This document shows positions 23,872 through 35,469 of a DNA stretch of 64,000 nucleotides, piece after piece. Source of the DNA: Chloranthus sessilifolius. Its lineage: Eukaryota > Streptophyta > Magnoliopsida > Chloranthales > Chloranthaceae. The DNA lies in contig CM037588.1 in NCBI GenBank assembly GCA_021018995.1, positions 93,284,765 to 93,348,764 of the forward strand, in the 5' to 3' direction. The translations under genes and the position numbers were made by a program. Position 1 is the stretch's first letter. The number at the start of each line of letters is the position of its first letter. Under the pieces are notes generated by a model that had not been told where the DNA came from, did not search any database, and saw only the letters and a list, made by a program, of their open reading frames with translations.

Positions 23872-24930
23872 TCAGATGTATCCAGCGTTGATGGGCTCAG
23901 GAAAGTGATCTTTGTCCATGGTGGCGAGGTGGATAGCATATCCTGAGAGCACCTTTCGAATGACGTAAGGTCCTTCCCAGTTGAGCTTGAATTTCCCTCT
24001 CATATTGGCATGGAGGGACGGGAAAATTTTCTTGAGTACGATGTCTCCTACCTTCATATCTCGATCACGAAGATGTTTGTTGTCAGCGTGCAATTCGCCC
24101 CTAGTACACTTCGATATGACACAAGGCAAGGAGCCTTTTCTCATCCAGCAGGTTCAACTGCTCAAAGCAAGATCTCTCTCTCTCAACTTCGTGTAAGCTA
24201 GACTCCATGGGAATGCGGAGCGACGGTACTTCAACTTCTATCGACAGGACGACCTCAGTTCCATACATAAGGGAGAATGGTTTTGCCCCTGTAGCAGTGC
24301 AGATCGATGTTCTGTAGGCCCATAAAGTGCATGGTAATATTTTGCTCTAATCTCGATAGGTGATGGCCATCTTTTTAAGGATGCAGACGACCATTTTATT
24401 AGCAGTTTTGGTTTGTGGCTGCTACGGTGATGAGTGATGATACCATGACAACTTCGGGTAAGCCTGATGCACTTGTTCGCAAAGTTCGTGCTGTTGTCCA
24501 TGATGATATCCTTGGGTACACCAAATCAACAAATAATTTTACTTTTGATGAATTTCTCAACATGTAAGGTCATGATGTTCGTGTAGGATGCTACCTCTAC
24601 CCAATTGGTGAAGTATTCAATGGCAATCAGGATGAATTGATGTCCGTTTGATGCTTTCGGATTGACTTTCCCGATGACAATTAGGCCCCACGTGGCAAAT
24701 GGCCATGGAGTGGTCATGCTGTGTAGGTCAATGGCTGAGGCGGGTATTAGACTGGAGTGTTCTTGGAATTTGTAGCACTTCTGCATGTGCTTGCAACAGT
24801 CAGATTATATGGTAGTCTAGAAATACCCTTGGCATAAAATCATTTTAGCGAGCATGTGGCCATTGATGTGGACCCCGCATACTCCCTTGTGAATCTCCTT
24901 CATAATGTTCGCTGCCTTTCTTTTAGTTAG
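23872..24930 (-). pseudogene. RE3 integrase
   Basis: It would insert the element's DNA into the chromosome. The N-terminal zinc finger is recognisable (HKGVCGVHINGH followed by DCCKHMQKC) with stops in between. In the core, the first catalytic position reads WGLIVIGK where the family has WGIDVIGK, so the first Asp is lost; MDNSTNF keeps the second Asp. The segment that should carry the Glu (NGAVEA in RE5) is frame-shifted. The C-terminal domain is intact at 23875-24144 (RDMKVGDIVLKK, GKFKLNWEGPYVIRKVL). Two tandem TGA codons after GYI replace the RR seen in RE5, consistent with CGA to TGA change. Non-functional. Confidence 0.85.
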
Positions 24931-24933
24931 GCA

Positions 24934-25572
24934 TCAGAGTAGGATATTATTATATGACTGCTTGTAGAGACACTTACCGTAGATGATGTAGTTTGCCGCT
25001 AAACATTGGATGGTCCGTCTGTCCTCTCTAGATGTCCCCTCAGGGAATGCCCAAGTTTTGAGGAAAATCTTGATATTTGACAACCATGGAGGCTCATCAT
25101 CCAACCTTGGGGGTTCCTCAATCTGAAGGCAAAAGGTTGGCTCGTTCCTCTGTTCAATCATAATCAGCTTCATCTCAACACCATAGGGGATTTCTACCAT
25201 CGATGCTAAAGTCGCTACCGCATCGGCGAAATGATTCCTTATCCGTGGGACATAGGAGAACGTAATATCATCAAAGCATGCTATCAGATCTTCAAGGTGT
25301 TCAAGGTATGGGATCAACTTCTCATCCTTCATCTTCCAATCTCTACTCGTCTGGCACATGATCAACTATGAATCGCCAAATACCCTGAGGTGGGTTACTG
25401 TCAAGTCAAGTGTCACTTGCAGTCCAGCAGCACAGGCCTCATATTCAGTCATGTTGTTAGTGTAAGGAAAGTTAAGTTTGACGAAAACTGGTATGTGAGA
25501 CCCCTTTGGCGAGATTAGGATAGTGTCAACTCCTTGACCTTTGGCATTTACCACTCCGTCGAAGTGCATCAC
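24934..25572 (-). pseudogene. RE3 second (archaeal-type) RNase H
   Basis: It reads HFDGVVNAKGQGVDTILISP, MTEYEACAAGL, VFGDS, then (after a TAG at 25366) LIMCQTSRDWKMKD and RNHFADAVATLASM. The Asp, Glu, Asp and Asp positions of an RNase H fold are present. A second, archaeal-type RNase H between the RT-linked RNase H and integrase is a known mark of the Tat/Ogre branch of plant gypsy elements, which is the main reason for the lineage call. It would help remove RNA from RNA-DNA hybrids. The stop is CAG to TAG. Confidence 0.8.
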
Positions 25573-25684
25573 CTAGGACTCCTCTGTATCTACTGTATCA
25601 TCGTCTGCCAGGAACAAGATGTTCTCGTCTGGGAATTCGATCCTTAGTAGTTCATAATCGAGTAAGGGATTATCAAAAAGATGA

Positions 25685-28304
25685 TCAGCGAGCGCCTGCC
25701 CCTTGATTGACTTCTGTGTGACATGTGATGTCAAATTCTGATAAGAGAACCTGCCAGCTCGCAGTCCGCCCAGTGAGGGCTGACTTTTTGAATAGGTACT
25801 TCAATGGATCCATGCATGCTAGGAGTAGAACAGCTTGGGATAACAAGTAATAACGGAGCCTCTGTGTAGCCCATACCAGAGCCAAGCATTCTTTCTCCAG
25901 ATGAGAATAGCGCATCTCATAATCGGTAAATTTCATCCCGAGGTAGTATATGGCCTACTCTCTTCTTCCTTTCTCATCATGCTGTCCTAGAACACATTCC
26001 ATCGAAACTTTTGTCATGGAGAGATACATTAAGAGTGGTCTCCCTAGCTCGGGTGGTACTAATACTAGAGGGTTGAGAAGGTAGCCCTTGATTTTATCGA
26101 ATGTCACTGGAAGATCAGTCACATAATTTATAATTTTATCACCCTTAACTTAGTGATGCTAGGCCATAGTTTGCTACTAACGAGTTACTGATGAGCAGAT
26201 ATAAGAGATAAGCAATAAATTAGAGCCTAAGTGCTAATCTTTGTTAAAATGAATTCAAAGCAATAAGAAAGACCACCGAGTGAAAAAGACGATTTGCCAC
26301 TACTGAAAGTTAGAAAATCATAATTTACAATTCTTTAAAAGAAATAAAAAGAGAAAAGTAATAAAGCGTAATCCAGAAAATCGTCAACTATGAGGAAGCT
26401 GTGAGAAATAGAAAGTCGTAATTAACGATTCTCTAGAAAGAAGCTATAAAAAATAGAAAATCGTGATTAATGATTTTCTAGAAAGAGAACTATTATCTAA
26501 AGCTCTCCTCTCGGTTGGTGTTGCAGATCACATGAGTGAGAATTATCACTGCCATATCCAGAATTAGTAGACTCCTACAATTAGAAGTTCTATTGATCAT
26601 GAATCTAAGAAGAATGATGAAGATTGATATTCCAAAGGACTCTGCTGCTGCTCAGTAAAGAACACTCTAGAAGCACATCAACTAAAGGAAGCAAGGAAAG
26701 ATGAAATTAGGAATTAGAGTTATATTAGGATACTTTTGTTTTTAGTAGTTTCTTTTATTAGAATTAGGTCTCTGTTAACCGACCCCTTATGATATATAAA
26801 TAAGAGGGCTCGGCATAGGAATAAGCATCGAAGAATTTCAGCATCAATTGATGCCTGAGGTTGGATTTTATTCCGATCAATTGATGCCTGAGGGCTTGTT
26901 ATAATAGTTTAGATATCAGAGGTTTCTCATGAGCAATTGACGACTGCAATTGAGTGCTGAGGATTAGTGTAGATATCTGTAATTTCTCAGGAGCAATTGA
27001 CGACTGTAGCTGAGGGGTGAAAGATATATTTATTTGCCTTTTAGTTTAGATTTATTTACTTTGTAAACATCTCCAAGTTTTGATTTGAATTGACGGCTCA
27101 GGTTAAAATTTGTAGATTAGTGTAACGATTTTTACTTTTCCATCTTCAGTTTGCTAGAGTTTGATTGACGCCCCAATTTCTGATTAATTATTGATTAGAT
27201 TAAATCTGTATTGATAGGATCTTAGACTTGATTGATGACTAATGCTAGGAGACTAGAAATATGGTGTAACGGTACTTTTTATTTTCATAAATATCCGATA
27301 GCTGAAGATTGAGATTGACGACCTTAATCTAAAGGAGGATTAGGATTTACTTTTATGCACTTTAGTTTAGAAAACCATTCTTTATTTATATTTCTCCAGT
27401 AGGTTAGGAACTCCTAAAGATAAATAGATGTTTTTAAAATAAAGATTTGAATAGAAGATAGAAATAGAGAAAACTTAGATAATCACTTCCTCGTGGGAAC
27501 GATTCTAATGCTACTACTATAATTTTCATTATGCACTTGCAATAGGTTAAGACTGGAATTTACTATAATTATAATACACAATAACAGACAAGTCACTTGA
27601 CAGTCATCGTTCCATTCAACGGGGGAATCTTTTCTTAGTAGCTTGAAGATCGGTGTGCAGATAGGAGTGAGCTGTGCAATGAACCGACTGATATACTGTA
27701 TCCTGCCTAAGAAACCTTTGACCTCTTTTTTGATAGACGGTGGTGGTATTTCCGTGATGGCCTTTACTTTAACTGGGTCAACCTCGATATCTCTCCTGCT
27801 GACGATGAATCCTAGCAACTTTCTTGACATGGCACCGAATGCACATTTTTGAGGATTCAGACATAACCTGTATTTTCTCGGCCTCTCAAATAGCTTTTAG
27901 AGGTTTATCAAATGGTCACTCCTCTCTGGTGACTTGGTAATCATCTCGTCAACATACACTTCAATTTCTTGGTGCATCATGTGATGGAAGAGTGCCGTCA
28001 TCTCTCTCTGGTACATTGCCCTAACATTCTTTAGCCCAAATAGCATGACTTTATAGTAGAAAGTTCCCCAAGGAGTGATGAACGCTGTCTTCTCTCACTC
28101 TGCCTCTGCCATCCTGGTCTGATTGTATCCGGAGAATCCATCCATAAAGGAGAGCATCTCGTGCTTAGCAATGCTATCGACCAAGATATCGATGTGCGGT
28201 AATGGGAAGTCGTCGTTCGGGCTCATCTTGTTGAGGTTTCTGAAATCAATGCACATGCGGACCTTTCCATCCTTCTTTAGTACTAAAACAATATTGGCTA
28301 GCAA
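25685..28304 (-). pseudogene. RE3 reverse transcriptase and first RNase H, split by S3
   Basis: The RT half (27591-28304) has VLKKDGKVRMCIDFRNLNK, FPLPHIDILVD, FMDGFSGYNQ and LGFIVS. Its catalytic box reads VYVDEM (codons GTT GAC GAG near 27945) where the family has YVDDM, so the second catalytic Asp is Glu. Stops follow RMAEAE and DHLINL. The RNase H half (25685-26122) continues after S3 with FDKIKGYLLNP, EMRYSHLEKECLALVWA and ACMDPLKYLF. Removing S3 and one agtcac copy rejoins DDCQVT to DLPVTFDKIK in frame. The substitution and stops make it inactive. Confidence 0.85.
26123..27590 (+). repeat. Solo LTR S3, Athila-like, in RE3 RT, TSD agtcac
   Basis: The 1468-bp insert sits between agtcac copies (26117-26122 and 27591-27596) and interrupts the RT-RNase H frame. 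Its left part has cacccttaacttag and agataagcaataaatta, shared with RE1 and the fragment at 29360. Its right part has tcctcgtgggaacgattct, the family block, and it ends in CA. The first bases are eroded (no TG). It carries AATTGACGACT / TCAATTGATGCC words about eight times at 26843-27325 and a tandem pair of gaaaatcgtgattaat-like units at 26430-26485. Confidence 0.8.
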
Positions 28305-28369
28305 CTGAGGGTACTTGGAGACTATGAGAAATCTTGTATCATATTACTTGATGACCTCATCTTTCAATT

Positions 28370-29350
28370 TTAGCATCCACTTGGGTCGGAGTCGCTCAAG
28401 TTTTGCTTGACTGGCTTGATATCAAGGTAGAGTGGTAACTCATGCTCGACCAAATCGATGTCCAAACCAGACATTCCCTCGTATGACCATGCGAAGACGT
28501 CTTGATATGATCGAAGGAAATCGATCATGCTTTTTCTTTCCTCGGGAGATAACGATGTTTCGATCTTAGTGATTTTAGGAACCTCCTCGGTCCCTAGATT
28601 GACATCCTCTATTTCCTCAACAATGGGGATAGGGCCATGCTCAAAGTCGGCCAACCGCTCAAGGAGTTCATTGGGGAGCTCCTCAATAGGGATTTTCTCG
28701 TCCAGACTCGTGACTCCTACCTCTTCTTGTATTTCAACAGGAAAGGGGTCGATTTCACGTGGGACGAGCTTTTCTATCAAGGCATCATTTTCTTTAACTT
28801 TATTCAAAATTTTAAAAGACAATATTTTTGGATTTTGTATTTTTTCTATGTTTTTGGGATTTTTGTTTTCTTCAGGAAAAGGATCTTGGCGAAGCGAGCT
28901 TCTATATATACATAGTGTTGCTTGCCAAGGGCTTTTCTCACTTTTTATAGGTTATTTTGTTTTAGGAAATGGGTACCAAATTTCAGGCCACAGATGCCCA
29001 ATTCCGTACTTGTGGTGCCGCTTCCAGAGTTTGGGGCACAGATGCCCAATTCCGTACTTGTGGTGCCGCTCCTTTACCTATTTGGATGGAGGGGGTTGGC
29101 TGATATGATTCTTCAGAGTCAGCCTCCATCATGTTGATCATGGGATCGTCTGGGACTTTGTCCTCCAATGTCAGCAAGGTCCTGTGGTGGTTTACCATAG
29201 GGAGAGATTGTGCGGGTATTGAAGACTCTTCCTCAAAAAGGGACAGAGTGGCTAAGTCTATTTCCAGGTTGGGAGAAAAAATTCGAGGATTGGCTGGGTG
29301 GACAAGGGCGGTAGATTTGTGTGGGGTTAATTGTGTTGCCCCATTCTGAT
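28370..29350 (-). pseudogene. RE3 protease-RT spacer
   Basis: An acidic segment (28370-28822; PIEELPNELLERLADFEHG, SLSPEERKSMIDFLRSYQDVFAWSYEGMSGLD) is the typical sequence before RT in Tat-type pol. Upstream, 28983-29198 is Pro/Ser-rich and contains a 48-bp tandem duplication (about 28991-29080) giving APQVRNWASV twice. Stops separate the pieces. It links the protease and RT domains of the polyprotein and has no catalytic role. Confidence 0.7.
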
Positions 29351-29359
29351 TGATCTTTA

Positions 29360-29700
29360 TGTTAATCAGTGAAAAATACCATTTTCACCTCCTCACCTGA
29401 CCTTTGATAGACCTTTGAGTTGACTAATAATATTTCTTGAGTGTGTTTTATAGATAAGCAATAAATTATAGTCTTAGTATAGACATCCATCTAAAAATGC
29501 CAAAGAAGAGATTTATTGCCTCATCATGTGCTCATACAACCTAAAAGGCCAGCCATCAAGCAGCTTAAAAGCCTCTAAAATCTATGGGAATGCTATGTGT
29601 CTAACTGTGTACACATGGGAGCCAACCAACAACTGCAATTGATGAAGATTGAACCCCCCGAAGGCTGCTAAGGACTGGACAAAGGAAGGACATCACCCCA
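29360..29700 (+). repeat. LTR fragment, Athila-like, in RE3 pol spacer
   Basis: It starts TGTTAATCAGTGAAAAATACC like the RE1 LTR and shares agataagcaataaatta with S3. Only the first 300-350 bp of an LTR are recognisable; a minus-strand RE3 frame (GINLEEKLHPKPHIRNTF) resumes by about 29800. The right end is approximate and no target duplication was found, so part of the LTR was lost. Confidence 0.6.
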
Positions 29701-30725
29701 GAGTTATGTGCCAACTGTGGAAGTAAAGACTAAAACCTCTCGACAGGTTACAATCCCCACGCTCACAAAGGTATTTCTAATGTGAGGCTTAGGATGAAGC
29801 TTCTCTTCTAAATTGATCCCTCGGGCTCTAGCAGTTGTTGTAGCTCGGGGTTTCTCCTTGGCCTCTCGTACCTCTTCTTCTGTGGACTTGTATCCTAACC
29901 TAAATCGAACCTGTTGTCAGCCTTTGGACTTGACTGGCTCTCTCCTGCCTTGTAATCGAGGTCCAATCCCCTTCCTTTCTGATAGCCCTACTTTTTTAGC
30001 ATGGCCACAGCTGCTACCATTCCGCCTTCGGTTTTTAGGGTGATGCTTTCTGGGGGTTACAAGACTACCACCGATACCTCATATTCAAAACTGTGGAGGT
30101 CCGTATCTGCGGTCGTGTGTGGCATGTCCAAGACTTTGGGGTTCTCAATGTTGTGGGTAGCTTTCTCTTTTTCCTCATGTCCTTCACCTATGATGGTCAT
30201 GACCTTTAGCCTCGGCATGAATTTGAGCTTTTGGTGTAATGTCAAAGGTATCGCCCCAACCTCATGTAACCAAGGGCATCCTAATAACATATTGAAAGAA
30301 GATTTGATGACCATCACTTGGAAGGGTATGGAAACAGTCATTAGCCTGATCACGAGCTCAAGATCAAATTCTCCAACTATTTCCCTTCTTGTATTATCAA
30401 ACCCTCTAGCGCTAGTTATTGTTGGCCTCAACATACAAGGGTCCACATCTATTTTGGTGGTAGTTGTTAGAGGGCATACATTCAGAGCGGATCCATTATC
30501 AATCAACACTAGTGGGATTACCATGTTTACGGCCTCTACGGTGATGTTGAGAGATTTAGCATGATCATTTCCCTCCTCCGATAAATCTGTATTCGAGAAA
30601 GAGATGGAATTGGGAGTCATCACCTGTCCAATTATCTGTCCAACCTCATCTGAGCTTACTTGGAGTGAGACGCATGCATTTTTTAACGCCCCCATTAGAG
30701 CTTGGAAATGGAGCGGGGATGCCAT
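29701..30725 (-). pseudogene. RE3 protease with upstream and downstream linkers
   Basis: It would cut the gag-pol polyprotein. The core at 30057-30725 carries the active-site motif VLIDNGSALNVCP, then TSARGFDNTRREIVG, MLLGCPWLHEVGAIPLTLHQKLKF and DLHSFEYE, all typical of Tat/Ogre proteases. The active-site Asp and Gly are present. Downstream (29701-30056) a glycine-rich GYQKGRGL segment, like a G-patch, and RLGYKSTEEE are split between two frames, showing a frameshift near 29930. Upstream the reading continues in the same frame as 30873-31469. Confidence 0.8.
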
Positions 30726-31800
30726 TAATAGATCTCAAATCATGATATGGTTCGGCATCCTCCTGAGTTGTGTTTCAAGTATGTGCTCACGGCTCATCTT
30801 TTCAAACGAGTTTGCTGCAGTGGTATCTTTCTTTCCCTCTGGTCTGGCTGGTGCTGACACCGATGTGTCTAGCTATTTGGAGATCTTCCCCGACCTAGTG
30901 ATAAAATCAACTGCCCCTTCCCTATTGCTGCCGACATTGATGTCTGTCTGTTCATAACTGAGCGGGACCTGATGAGGATTGCAAGTTGGTCTCAGGATCT
31001 GGAATGGGGAGAAGGTGGGTACTGGGGATATTGGTGTTGAGGGATTGGAATGGGTAGGCAATACTTGATTAACTCTTAGAAGGGTGGAGAGGGCGAGCCA
31101 AATAGGGCTGGCGAAGATTGCGGATGACTGAATTGGGGGTGATGCGATGGTGGTGGGCCATTGATAACTAATGGGTGATGGAGGGGGGTGGGGGCCATAA
31201 TCAGCCATTGGGTAATTGGTGGAGGATGTCGCGTACGGTTGATAGGAGTTAATTTGGATATAGTTAACAGGAGCTGGCACTGAGAAGTATGCCCTAAGAT
31301 CTAAGAGTTCTATTTGTGGAGTGGGGTTGGGAAAGTAATCAGCCAGATTCAACGGTTCAATCACCCTAATATTTCTATCTCTCCAATCTCTCTGTAGTGG
31401 TGCCACAAAATTTCCTTTGTCACCGATGTAATTTGATGGGTCAAAATCTTCATCATCCTCTACCACCATGTAGATGGTGAGTCTCGAACCTACCCCTCCT
31501 AGTCGGTGCGGGGGTAGCGGTACCTAGTGTATGTTGGCATGTTGGTTGGCTTGGGGAAGTGCAAGGGAAATGATTTTCTTGGCCTTAATTAGATCCTATA
31601 TTGTGTGCTTTAATGGGATGCAGCGATCTGTAGGGTGACCCGACCCTTTGTGGAAGTTGCAATGGATGTTGGGGTTATAATTCCTTGTGATGGGATTTGG
31701 TGGAGGCTACGGTTGGAGTGTCGTGACCAACCCTTTTTTTTATTAGTAAAGTCAACAAAAAACTCAGTGATTGCCCCAAAGGTGTGAGCATTCAATCAAA
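30726..31800 (-). pseudogene. RE3 gag C-terminal region with zinc-knuckle-like motif
   Basis: Near 31620-31665 the minus strand reads CNFHKGSGHPTDRC followed by IPLKHTI, the C-x2-H-x4-H-x4-C box found after the capsid domain in Tat-type gag, which would bind element RNA. A 198-codon Pro/Ser/Tyr-rich segment follows (30873-31469). The piece ILETQLRRMPNHIMI, then a stop in place of Trp, then DLLMASPLHFQALM leads into protease. Stops and shifts separate the parts. Confidence 0.65.
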
Positions 31801-32600
31801 GCAGGCCTTTCTCTGCTTTGGGGTCATCTGTGCCCTCTGTACGTTTCCGGTCCTCTGTATTGGCTTGCTTCTGACTGGAGCTGGTTGTGCGGCTTTAAAT
31901 TGGAATTGGATTATACTGGTGTTGGGCTTGGTATTCTTCACACTCTGCACCTCTGCCCCATTTCTTCTATCATTTCTTTGCTCAGAGAATCTCTTAACCC
32001 GCCGGCCCCATCGGATATATTCTTACTTAAATGCCCTTCTCTGATAGCGTCCTCGCAATGATTGGCGTTCCTCACCAAATCAGTAAAGCTTGACTACTAT
32101 TGGTAAATAAGGAAGTTTGAGATGACTGGAAATGTATTTTTTGATATCATCTCAATCTGCTCTTCGTTCGGTATTTTATTTCTTACCTGAGCTGTCAGTG
32201 CTTTCCAACGCCCTAGGTAATTGCTGAAGATATCATTAGAGTTCTGCTTTAAACGGGCCAGATTTGACTTGTGAGGTTCAATGCCTATGTTGTAGACATA
32301 CTGTTCTTGAAATAAATGTGTCAGATCTTTCCAAATCATGGATAATTCTAGGGACATGAAGCACCTCAAGGTCGGACCTATCAAGCTTTTCTAAAAGACT
32401 TTCATAAGTAGGTGCTCGTCCCTCCATAGTGGCACATGTCCCCACAATAGGACTTGAGGTGTGCGATGGGGTTACCAATGCTGTTATATTTATTAAAGAC
32501 CGACATTTTGAATTTTAGGGGCAAGGGGACTTCCGCAAATAGACATAAATGCGAGAAATCTGTGGCATGGATTTCAGCTCCACCCATCTTTAACAACTGC
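31801..32600 (-). pseudogene. RE3 gag capsid core
   Basis: Minus-strand pieces KFKMSVFNKYNSIGNPIAHLKSYCGDM (split here as KFKMSVFNKYNSIGNP then IAHLKSYCGDM), LSMIWKDLTHLFQEQYVYN and IFSNYLGRWKALTAQVRNKIP follow the order of the plant retrotransposon gag domain. A frameshift and stop occur near 32385-32400, where the conserved tryptophan segment should be. It would build the virus-like particle. Between 31801 and 32096 only decayed Gln/Lys-rich reading remains. Confidence 0.75.
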
Positions 32601-34060
32601 TTCTGGATTTTATCTAATTATTCTTTCAACTGCTTAGACTCTTTAGACAGTGGGGCTATTTTTTCAACGGTCGGCCTTAATTCACTTTGTCCTATTGGGG
32701 GTTGGTGAATATGGGTGGAGGATTGATGCTAGCAAACGCCCCAGAGTAAGTCCCACTATTCCTGATCTCATCTTCCTCATATTGTGGGTCTACATATGGT
32801 GCAATGAGGGTGAGATTTTCTTGTTGGTGTTGGTTGGGCTGGATAGGTGCCGGGTGGGACCATTGGAGGTGAGGGAAATTTTGTGGAGTGATAGGATGAG
32901 TGGAATTTGGATTTTGGGTTAAGACCTTATGAGGCCATTGGGTTTGGGGGAATACTTGAGGATGGCCTTGAGGTGTATGAGGATGGGGGAATTGGTGAAG
33001 GGTATGTGCCAGGTTCCCGCCTGGGGCAGGGTGTGAGGTTTGTGTGTGAGGGAGATATTGAGGGAATTGTGGAGGGTATGGGTATGTGGACCCAAGGTTT
33101 GGGCCTTGCTGGGCTTGGGTATTGGATAAGGGATTTGGGCCATAAGGCCTTGGGAAATTTGGTCCATTGGGCTTTGTTGGTTTTGGCCTATTGAGCCCTG
33201 GTAGGTATGGTCCATTGGCCCTTGATGGGTATGGCCCATTGGGCCTTGGTGGGTCTGGCCTATCAGGCCTTGATGGGTCTAGCCCATTGGGCCCTGAAGG
33301 GTGTGGATGATGAGGGTTTGGGCCATTGGGCCTTGTTGGGTGTGGATGACGGGGGTTTTGGCCATTGGGCCTTGGTGGGTGTGGATGATGGGGGTTTAGG
33401 CCATTGAGCCTTGGTGGGTTTAAGGTAATGAAGCTTGGAGACTAGGGAGTGTGTATGATGGGTTGGAAGATGTGTGGTTAGAATGAGGGGGGATGTTTTG
33501 GGAGGCTTTCCAACTAGTGGAAGCCCGGACCATCTCATCCATCATGACTATTGGAGAGGGGGTGGGTGGAAATGGTTGATTTGAGGAAATGTGGGGTATG
33601 GGTGAAGTGGATGTGTGGGAAAAATTGGCCATGGCCCCGATAAAATTGGGCATGAGCTAGGTAGATAGGGGGATATAGGGAGAATTGGGTGTGGTATGGG
33701 TAAACATGGGTGGATCGGGTAGATGTTGTGAAGATGGAAAATGGGGTATGGGGTAGAGGTAGGGAATTGGGTCGAGTTTTGCATGGATGTGAATGGAAAT
33801 TGTGATTGATTTAACATGGACATGTGGGGGGGGGGGAATGGGCATGTTTTGAGAAAATGATGGGGAATGGGGTGTCAGTTTTTAGATATTTTAAGAGGTG
33901 GTGGATAGGAAGATAGGGGCACCGAAGGGGTCGGTGACGGAGAAGGGAGGTTGGGTGAGAGGGATGGATGTGAACATCTCTTTCGTATGGTAATGAGTTG
34001 GAGAACATGGTGGGGATGAGTCGGGATCGGCATATGCCGGATCCACTACCCACGACATGG
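32601..34060 (-). pseudogene. RE3 gag N-terminal low-complexity region with tandem repeats
   Basis: The minus strand gives Pro/His/Gln/Ser/Thr-rich reading in several broken frames. From 33301 to 33418 a 39-bp unit repeats exactly in period (starts 33301, 33340, 33379), encoding the 13-residue unit PKPPSSTPTKAQW. From about 33190 to 33300 a shorter unit of about 30 bp (ggcccattgggccttggtgg) repeats, encoding GPMGHTHQ-type decamers. This region lies before the capsid core. No domain is recognised. Confidence 0.6.
33190..33418. repeat. 30-bp and 39-bp codon-sized tandem repeats in RE3 gag
   Basis: Both periods are multiples of three, so the repeats keep the reading frame. The shared word ggccattgggcctt suggests the 39-bp unit arose from the 30-bp unit by adding 9 bp. 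Confidence 0.75.
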
Positions 34061-35469
34061 CTTGGTGATGGGTGGGGTATGGGGGTCTTGGATGGGGCCC
34101 GTAAGGCTTCCTCCTTCCCCTATAGGATGACGGAGGATAAGGTGATGCCGTTGTGTCAACACCACGATGGTTTTTTTTTTTTGTTTTTTTGCTTTATTTA
34201 ATTTTTCTTTTGAAATTTTGTGAATGAATTTTTATGATGAACAACTTCAGGGCCCTTGAATTCCCGTTTGGGTGGTATTTGTACCCTAAATAAATCTCGC
34301 GGCGAGATCTCGATGTGCTTTGGAAGAATCAAAGGGGAACCCTTTGATCTATTGAAGGCATAGGAATCAATGCAAACAACCCGATCCCCTGGAACGGGTC
34401 AATAAGAATTTGCCCTCTTTTGACCGGCGGGGATAGTGCGGGACCTAATCAGAGGTCCTAAACCACTAAGTAGGGAACTCAGGGATGTGATAAAGGCCTC
34501 AGATTTCGGGATGTTCTACTCAGTTGGGGTCAACCAATACTTGGTGCATGTATTACATGCGCTACACCAACTCTAGACCAATTTATGCTTGGCGCATGTA
34601 TTACATGCGCCAAAGCAAATCTAGGGTGTCCAGACTTGGCTCGTGTATTAGTTGCACCAAGCAAACAGTGGGGTCAAATAACTCTAATAGTAGACCAGCA
34701 AGCCCAAATTCTTTTTTTTTTCTTAGTTTTCTGGAAGCGATGCTTTCGGGGACTAATTTCTTAGTTGCAACGGGTCTCTCCTCACTGAATCTAGGGATAC
34801 AAGGTCATTTCGAGACTACTAACGCTCTCCCCAAGGGTTTTAAGCTTCCTAACTGGATAGGTTACCCACCCGATAAACCTTCGACTCAAGCGCCTTCTTA
34901 GATACTAGGTGGAGTGGTTCTTTTCCAAATCTTCACCACTAGGGGCTGTCACCGTACTAAGAATCGGGACGTTTGTATCTTTGTCTAAAATTCCCAATCC
35001 ATGAAAATCTACCCCTGTAAAAAAATTCAATTGAGTCCCCTCTTAGTTCAGTTTTAATTTCATATTTTAGGGGGCCTTTTCTTTAAAGTCCAAAAATAGG
35101 GGAGGATGATCCCGTGTCGCCTCTACGGTCCGGAGTCCACTGATGAGATATGATTAAACATAAAGTAATGTGTAATTAGGCCCACCAATCGGCTAAGGCA
35201 CGTAAATGATGGAAAGTAAAGGAATCGTAAAGACAATGCGCAAGTAGACCCGCCAATCACCTAAGGCACGTAAATGACTGAATATAGAGGAATTGTAAAA
35301 ACAATGCGCAAGTAGGCCCGCTGATCAGCTGAGGCACGTAAATGACGAAAAAGTAGGGGTGAGAAAACTGACGAAATCGTAGGGGTGAGTGAAAAATAAG
35401 AAAAAACAAGCAAATATTAGTAAAAATAAAGAAAAGAGCCAAGTTTCAAGGGAAAGCACTACTAGCTAC
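34061..35469 (-). other. RE3 leader between primer site and gag
   Basis: No credible coding. It holds three further palindromes of the LTR type at 34540-34569, 34588-34613 and 34635-34661. It also has a repeated block at 35130-35345, where aggcacgtaaatga recurs at about 35193, 35262 and 35332, each preceded by taggcccaccaatcggct-like text (about 70-bp period, three copies). Long leaders are usual for Tat/Ogre elements and likely carry packaging and splicing signals. Confidence 0.65.
35130..35345. repeat. ~70-bp tandem repeat in the RE3 leader, three copies
   Basis: The word aggcacgtaaatga recurs at about 70-bp spacing, each time after a cccgccaatc or cccaccaatc word and followed by aagtaaaggaatcgtaaa-like text. 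The copies are diverged. Confidence 0.7.

Noticed and set aside
28527..29108. 193-codon plus-strand open frame
   Set aside because: Antisense to the RE3 protease-RT spacer, which has clear homology on the minus strand; Ser-rich composition is the mirror of acidic codons.
30001..30564. 187-codon plus-strand open frame
   Set aside because: Antisense shadow of the RE3 protease, whose DNGSALNV motif is on the minus strand.
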